Positions 45,210-49,174 of a stretch of 49,174 nt of DNA are shown here, piece after piece (the first letter of the stretch is position 1; each line of letters begins with the position of its first letter). The position numbers were made by a program, and so were the translations under genes. Under the pieces are notes generated by a model. That model was not told where the DNA came from. It searched no databases and was given only the letters and a program-made list of their open reading frames with translations. The DNA lies in assembly GCA_964576465.1 (NCBI GenBank), contig CAZNXE010000004.1, forward strand, positions 1 through 49,174, given 5' to 3'. The DNA comes from CAZNXE01 sp964576465. GTDB lineage: Bacteria; Planctomycetota; Planctomycetia; Pirellulales; JAEUIK01.

Positions 45210-46409
45210 CTATTCAAGAATCTTGGTGACAACGCCAGAGCCGACGGTGCGACCCCCCTCGCGAATTGCGAAGCGAACACCATCATCCATCGCAATCGGA
45301 TTCACTAACGACACTTCCAGCTTCGCGTTATCGCCAGGCATGCACATTTCGGCATCGCCCACCAACGCGGCCGAGCCGGTTACGTCGGTCGTGCGGAAGT
45401 AGAATTGCGGTCGGTAGCCACTAAAGAACGGCGTGTGCCGTCCGCCCTCATCCTTGGACAGAACATACACTTCCGCCTCGAACTTTGTGTGCGGCGTAAT
45501 CGACCCTGGCTTGGCTAGCACCTGTCCACGTTCGATTTCATCACGCTTAACACCACGCAGCAGACAGCCGACATTATCACCGGCCTCACCCGAATCGAGC
45601 GTCTTGTTAAACATCTCGACGCCGGTGCAGATCGTCTTAGTGGACTCTTCCTTGAGGCCGACGATTTCAACTTCCTCGCCAACCTTAACCATTCCGCGCT
45701 CGATCCGACCGGTGGCAACGGTTCCGCGACCTTCGATCGAGAACACGTCTTCAATTGCCATCAGGAACGGCTTATCTACTTCACGTTCCGGCTGTGGAAT
45801 ATACGAATCAACTGCTTCAATCAGCTCGGTGATGCATTTGGTTGCCTCGGGGTCTTCCGGGGCGTCGTATGCAGCTTTGGCCGAACCGCGAACGATCGGA
45901 ATGTCATCGCCTGGGAAGCCGTAGTGCGTGAGCAATTCGCGCACTTCCAATTCGACCAATTCAAGCAACTCTTCATCGTCGACCAGATCAACCTTGTTCA
46001 AGAACACAACCAATGCCGGCACGCCAACCTGACGGGCCAGCAGAATGTGCTCCCGCGTTTGCGGCATCGGGCCATCGGCCGCGGAGACGACGAGAATGGC
46101 CCCGTCCATCTGAGCCGCACCGGTGATCATGTTCTTGATAAAGTCGGCATGGCCGGGACAATCGATGTGTGCGTAATGCCGCTTCTCGGACTCATATTCG
46201 ACGTGACTGACGGCAATCGTCACCGTCTTGGTTGCATCACGGACGGTGCCGCCTTTGGCAATGTCGGCATACGACTTGAATTTCGCCAGCCCCTTGGCGG
46301 CTTGCACGGCCAGCAACGCACCCGTAAGCGTTGTCTTTCCGTGGTCAATATGCCCAATCGTGCCTACGTTGCAGTGCGGTTTTGATCGTTCAAATGTTTC
46401 CTTGGCCAT
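45210..46409 (-). CDS. tuf: Elongation factor Tu
   Basis: EF-Tu delivers aminoacyl-tRNA to the ribosome with GTP. This 399-residue protein has MAKETFERSKPHCNVGTIGHIDHGKTT at the start (G1 GHIDHGKT), DCPGH (G3) and NKVD (G4), and the domain 2/3 motifs RTTDVTG and PGDNAKLEVSL. I chose ATG 46409, the conserved N-terminus; an upstream start at 46442 adds 11 unrelated residues. It lies between tRNA-Thr(GGT) and tRNA-Trp, as in the tufB operon, so it should be co-transcribed with the tRNAs. No second copy is in the window. Confidence 0.98.
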   Translation of the reverse strand: MAKETFERSKPHCNVGTIGHIDHGKTTLTGALLAVQAAKGLAKFKSYADIAKGGTVRDATKTVTIAVSHVEYESEKRHYAHIDCPGHADFIKNMITGAAQMDGAILVVSAADGPMPQTREHILLARQVGVPALVVFLNKVDLVDDEELLELVELEVRELLTHYGFPGDDIPIVRGSAKAAYDAPEDPEATKCITELIEAVDSYIPQPEREVDKPFLMAIEDVFSIEGRGTVATGRIERGMVKVGEEVEIVGLKEESTKTICTGVEMFNKTLDSGEAGDNVGCLLRGVKRDEIERGQVLAKPGSITPHTKFEAEVYVLSKDEGGRHTPFFSGYRPQFYFRTTDVTGSAALVGDAEMCMPGDNAKLEVSLVNPIAMDDGVRFAIREGGRTVGSGVVTKILE

Positions 46410-46496
46410 GCTTTCTCCCGGCGTCTCGTCGCGGTCCCGCACCCAATGGGCGGGAGCCTCTAGCTAAATTGATTCAATAACACGCTGACTCTCAAG

Positions 46497-46569
<73 letters not shown>

Positions 46570-46678
46570 ACCGATCTGCTTGTCGCTCGACAGGTGCGGC
46601 TTGCTCATTGCCCGCCGATTTCGTCTCCACGACCACAAAGTTTCCCAACTCGCGCGGCGCTGCCTACCATCAGTAAAA

Positions 46679-46749
46679 AGCGGGTGAAGGGAATCGAACC
46701 CTCGTCTTTAGCTTGGAAGGCTATGGCTCTACCATTGAGCTACACCCGC
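46679..46749 (-). tRNA. glyT: tRNA-Gly (TCC)
   Basis: This 71-base cloverleaf has acceptor GCGGGTG/CACCCGC, anticodon stem TAGC/GCTA and anticodon TCC. No CCA is encoded. It corresponds in position and anticodon to glyT of the E. coli tufB operon. Confidence 0.95.
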
Positions 46750-47112
46750 GCTCGTTTTGCCACTGACTGGCGAGGTGCCGATCGTTACTTCACCCACCAC
46801 ACGAACAAAACAAACGGGAACCAGCACGTGGTTACGCCAAACCAACGGCCCCCTTCTTTTTCACCCTCAGACGAAAGCCACACGTCGCCCAGCTTTGCGG
46901 CTTGCGACCCGTCTGACGACACCCTCACCAATCTCTTATTACTCAGACCTCAGACGATGCCTTCGTGAGACAGCGGCCAGCGATCCGTGATTTTGCACAT
47001 TTGACCCTAGATTGACAATGCAACTCCAGGTTTTTAGCCGTGGAACCCAAGATTCCAGGGCAACGCCGGGGTCACCTCACGCCTGCTGGCGCCCGACCCC
47101 AATCTCCTTAAG
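46750..47112. other. Spacer between tRNA-Gly and tRNA-Tyr
   Basis: These 363 bases hold no convincing coding frame; the best frames read on the plus strand and look random. A GGGGTC/GACCCC inverted repeat (47068-47073 and 47095-47100) lies just 3' of tRNA-Tyr and might help processing. The tRNAs on either side are probably excised from one precursor. rpmG was looked for and not found. Confidence 0.5.
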
Positions 47113-47194
47113 TGGGGGGTACAGGATTCGAACCTGTGAAGGCTATGCCATCAGATTTACAGTCTGACCCCTTTGACCGCTCGGGAAACCCCCC
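47113..47194 (-). tRNA. tyrU: tRNA-Tyr (GTA)
   Basis: This 82-base class II tRNA has acceptor GGGGGGT/ACCCCCC, anticodon GTA and the long variable arm expected for tRNA-Tyr. No CCA is encoded. It corresponds in position to tyrU of the E. coli tufB operon. Confidence 0.95.
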
Positions 47195-47334
47195 GTAGAT
47201 CACCGTATTACTTACTGCTCGTCGTTTCGCGATCCAGCCTTTTGGTGGCTCGCACTCCGTCAATGTTTATCTAATCTCCAGCCCGTGACAGGTGTTCCGC
47301 AGGCACGAAATAGGGCCCAAACGTACCCGCCACG

Positions 47335-47407
47335 AGCTAGCGGAGGGACTTGAACCCACAACCTGCTGATTACAAATCAGCTGCTCTGCCAATTGAGCTA
47401 CGCTAGC
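47335..47407 (-). tRNA. thrU: tRNA-Thr (TGT)
   Basis: This 73-base cloverleaf has acceptor GCTAGCG/CGCTAGC, anticodon loop TTTGTAA and anticodon TGT. No CCA is encoded. It is the first gene of the tRNA-tuf unit, as thrU is in E. coli, and a promoter-like pair lies 25 bases upstream. Confidence 0.95.
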
Positions 47408-47807
47408 CTGTTTCGAACTTCAAAACCTTTGAATATAGCGATTCAACGCGGTCTCGCAAGATCGCAACAAACAAATCATTTCATATCAACCAGCAACAAC
47501 ATCGAGAGCCGGTATTCGGCTCGTAATTCTCCACTTTCTAAGTGATTCCAATGCGGCAAGGTGTATTCCCAATCGAGCCGAGACCCTGCTGGCGAAGCAT
47601 TGCCGCAATAGAAAAAGGGAGCCGCGAAAGTCCCTGGAACAACGATGTTCGTCGAAAGCGAGCACACAACGCCAGCCTCGATGAGGCTCTTTGCCGTGCC
47701 GATCTCGCGCTCCCACGAATGAATCGCTTGTTCCTAAGGCTGTCGCCGTCTCCCTTGCTTGCTAGATCCCCTGTCTCGGGGTTCCTGCGTTTTCCTACCA
47801 GTGGCCA
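47408..47807. other. Intergenic region upstream of the tRNA-tuf unit
   Basis: This 400-base gap between the sigma factor gene and the first tRNA holds no gene I can support. It contains the candidate tRNA-operon promoter (47432-47459). A small GC hairpin (ACCCC...GGGGT type, around 47766-47783) may help end sigma-factor transcription but has no T-run. Confidence 0.5.
47432..47459 (-). promoter_or_regulatory. Candidate promoter of the tRNA-tuf unit
   Basis: On the minus strand TTGCGA (47454-47459) is followed after 16 bases by TATATT (47432-47437), 25 bases before the first tRNA base. A 16-base spacer and a short distance to the mature end are common for stable-RNA promoters. It was found by eye. 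Confidence 0.45.
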
Positions 47808-49174
47808 TTACAGGCCAGGCAAGTCAATCTTCTCTTCTTCGGCCGCTTTTCGCAGCTTGTTCAACGCCCGGGCCTCAATCTGCCGAATTCGCTCTTTGGT
47901 AACGCCCAACTCGGCGCCAACCTCTTTAAGCGTCAAAGGCTCACGATCGTAGTCCAGTCCGAACCGACTGATAATAATCTTTTGCTCACGATCGTCAAGT
48001 CGATCCAAGATTCGGCCCACATGCGACTCACGCAGCGACTGGGCCGATTCTTCGGCATGCTGGTCACCGCGTGTGTCTTCGGTTGCCACAAATAGCTCAT
48101 CGGTGCTGGTGCGGAACCGCTCACGCTGACGGTGTTCGCCAGGAATCGAGCGGGCGAAGTTCTTCATGATGGCCCACGTGGCATAGGTGCTGAACTTATT
48201 GCCACGACCATAGTCAAACTTCTCCACCGCCCTCATCAACGACATATTGCCGTCGCTGACCAACTCGAAGAAATTCTCTTGCATGCCGACATGCCGCTTG
48301 GCAATGGAAACCACCAACCGCAGGTTGGCCCGAACCAGCCGATTTTTCGTCGTCACGGCCTGTTCGTACAGTTTCTCGATCGCGTCCATTACGCTGCTCT
48401 TCGCACGTGTCGGATCGAGCGTTTCGCGCAGCTTGTTCGCCTTGTATTTCAGATAGTTCATGCGGCGAAATAGGTGCTGCTCCTGCTCGCGTGTGAGCAG
48501 TGCAACCTCGTACAAGCTGGCCAAGTACTGCGGCAATCCGCTTGGGCGTCGTGCCTTTCGCGCGGCCACCTCCGGTTCTGGCAGCGGTGCATTGACCAAC
48601 GATTCGATCTTCGCGCGATCGAACTCCGAGTTGTAGATGCAATCCAGCGGTAGCTCGAAGATCCTCTTGGCCCGCATTTCGTTGATAATGCGGTAAATGC
48701 TGGTCTTATTGCGGCAGAACCGCTTGGCAAGCACTTCGATCGACGTCCCACGACGGTGTTCTTGATAGATCTTCGCCTTGCCCTCCTCGTCGAGAGGACC
48801 GCTAGCGTCGGGAAACACCGCCATTTCCGGGTTTTGCTGGTCGAAGTTCTTCAGCGTATAGCGGATCGTCTCGACACTGCGTCCGAGGCGTCGTGCCAGC
48901 CGCTTTGTCACGTCGGCAGGGCAACCGCCAGCACGTGCCAAGCGTCGGGCTCGCTCGACAATCAAGGCTCGCTCTTCATCGTCCAATTGGCTAAAGCGAC
49001 TTCCGCGACGCACGCGATCGCCATTCTGCGCGACGAAGTGCTCGACCGAACTTTGCAAGAAGCCTACTCGCTTGCGACCGTCGAACAGAAACCGCCGGCT
49101 GACCAAGCCCATCTGTCGCCATCGCGAAACGGTTTTGGTCGAGACATTGAACTGCGCGCTAACCTCCTCGACGG
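47808..49174 (-). CDS. Sigma-70 family factor with three N-terminal helix-turn-helix units (5' end outside the window)
   Basis: The frame is open to the window edge, so the N-terminus is missing. From the visible part: a first helix-turn-helix (VEEVSAQFNVSTKTVSRWRQM, reading in from the edge), then counting from the Met at 49112, a second near 64-91 (CPADVTKRLARRLGRSVETIRYTLKNF) and a third near 122-150 (GTSIEVLAKRFCRNKTSIYRIINEM). Then come region 1.2 (192-230, LPQYLASLYEVALLTREQEQ), region 2 (258-328, NLRLVVSIAKRHVG, FDYGRGNKFSTYATWAIMKNFA) and region 4 (364-425, ELGVTKERIRQIEARALNKLR). A normal region 3 is absent. It is a primary-type promoter-recognition subunit with added DNA-binding units. 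It lies upstream of the tRNA-tuf unit on the same strand. Confidence 0.85.
   Translation of the reverse strand, partial: VEEVSAQFNVSTKTVSRWRQMGLVSRRFLFDGRKRVGFLQSSVEHFVAQNGDRVRRGSRFSQLDDEERALIVERARRLARAGGCPADVTKRLARRLGRSVETIRYTLKNFDQQNPEMAVFPDASGPLDEEGKAKIYQEHRRGTSIEVLAKRFCRNKTSIYRIINEMRAKRIFELPLDCIYNSEFDRAKIESLVNAPLPEPEVAARKARRPSGLPQYLASLYEVALLTREQEQHLFRRMNYLKYKANKLRETLDPTRAKSSVMDAIEKLYEQAVTTKNRLVRANLRLVVSIAKRHVGMQENFFELVSDGNMSLMRAVEKFDYGRGNKFSTYATWAIMKNFARSIPGEHRQRERFRTSTDELFVATEDTRGDQHAEESAQSLRESHVGRILDRLDDREQKIIISRFGLDYDREPLTLKEVGAELGVTKERIRQIEARALNKLRKAAEEEKIDLPGL

Noticed and set aside
47476..47716. Short frames in the gap before the tRNA-tuf unit
   Set aside because: They are Arg/Cys-rich, have no ribosome binding site, and lie where a promoter region is expected.

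Overview
The window reads as a bacterial chromosome segment from a planctomycete, most likely of the Pirellula/Rhodopirellula type. This rests on an ECF sigma factor paired with a DUF1559-like pseudopilin/anti-sigma protein, a sigma-70 protein carrying extra N-terminal helix-turn-helix units, an S1-domain protein and a NusG with long low-complexity N-termini, and a Tat-exported TIM-barrel sugar isomerase-like protein. The assignment is inferred from gene content only. Runs of N at four places mark it as a scaffolded draft assembly.

Layout. Bases 1-12100 are an accessory region with genes on both strands. On the minus strand are an unrecognised protein, a GT39-type membrane glycosyltransferase, a DUF1559-like/anti-sigma protein with its ECF sigma factor, a hypothetical protein, a lipoprotein and a HELWH metallopeptidase-like protein. 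On the plus strand are an NCS2-like permease, a four-S1-domain RNA-binding protein and a Tat-signal xylose-isomerase-like TIM barrel. From 12182 to the right end every gene is on the minus strand. In transcription order (right to left) these are a sigma-70 factor; tRNA-Thr(TGT), tRNA-Tyr(GTA), tRNA-Gly(TCC), tRNA-Thr(GGT); tuf; tRNA-Trp(CCA); secE-nusG; rplK-rplA-rplJ-rplL; rpoB-rpoC; rpsL-rpsG-fusA; rpsJ-rplC-rplD-rplW-rplB-rpsS-rplV-rpsC-rplP-rpmC-rpsQ; rplN-rplX-rplE-rpsN-rpsH-rplF-rplR-rpsE-rplO-secY-adk-map; rpmJ-rpsM-rpsK-rpsD-rpoA-rplQ. This is the beta, str, S10, spc and alpha operons joined end to end, about 35 kb of core transcription, translation and secretion machinery. rpmD, infA and rpmG are not at their usual positions.

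The most rewarding layer is regulatory. Several boundaries between ribosomal genes hold perfect inverted repeats or clear signals: a consensus sigma-70 promoter and a 9-bp long-range repeat in the S10 leader; an intrinsic terminator plus an 8-bp inverted repeat between rpsL and rpsG; two strong inverted repeats between rplJ and rplL; an 8-bp hairpin between rplL and rpoB; and hairpins between rpmJ and rpsM. Their positions match the places where ribosomal proteins autoregulate these operons in other bacteria, but the sequences were not recognised as any named motif.

The four N-runs (in secY, fusA and twice in rpoC) all break reading frames and sit inside conserved motifs. They are assembly gaps, not mutations. 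No rRNA gene, CRISPR array, insertion sequence, prophage or replication origin was seen.
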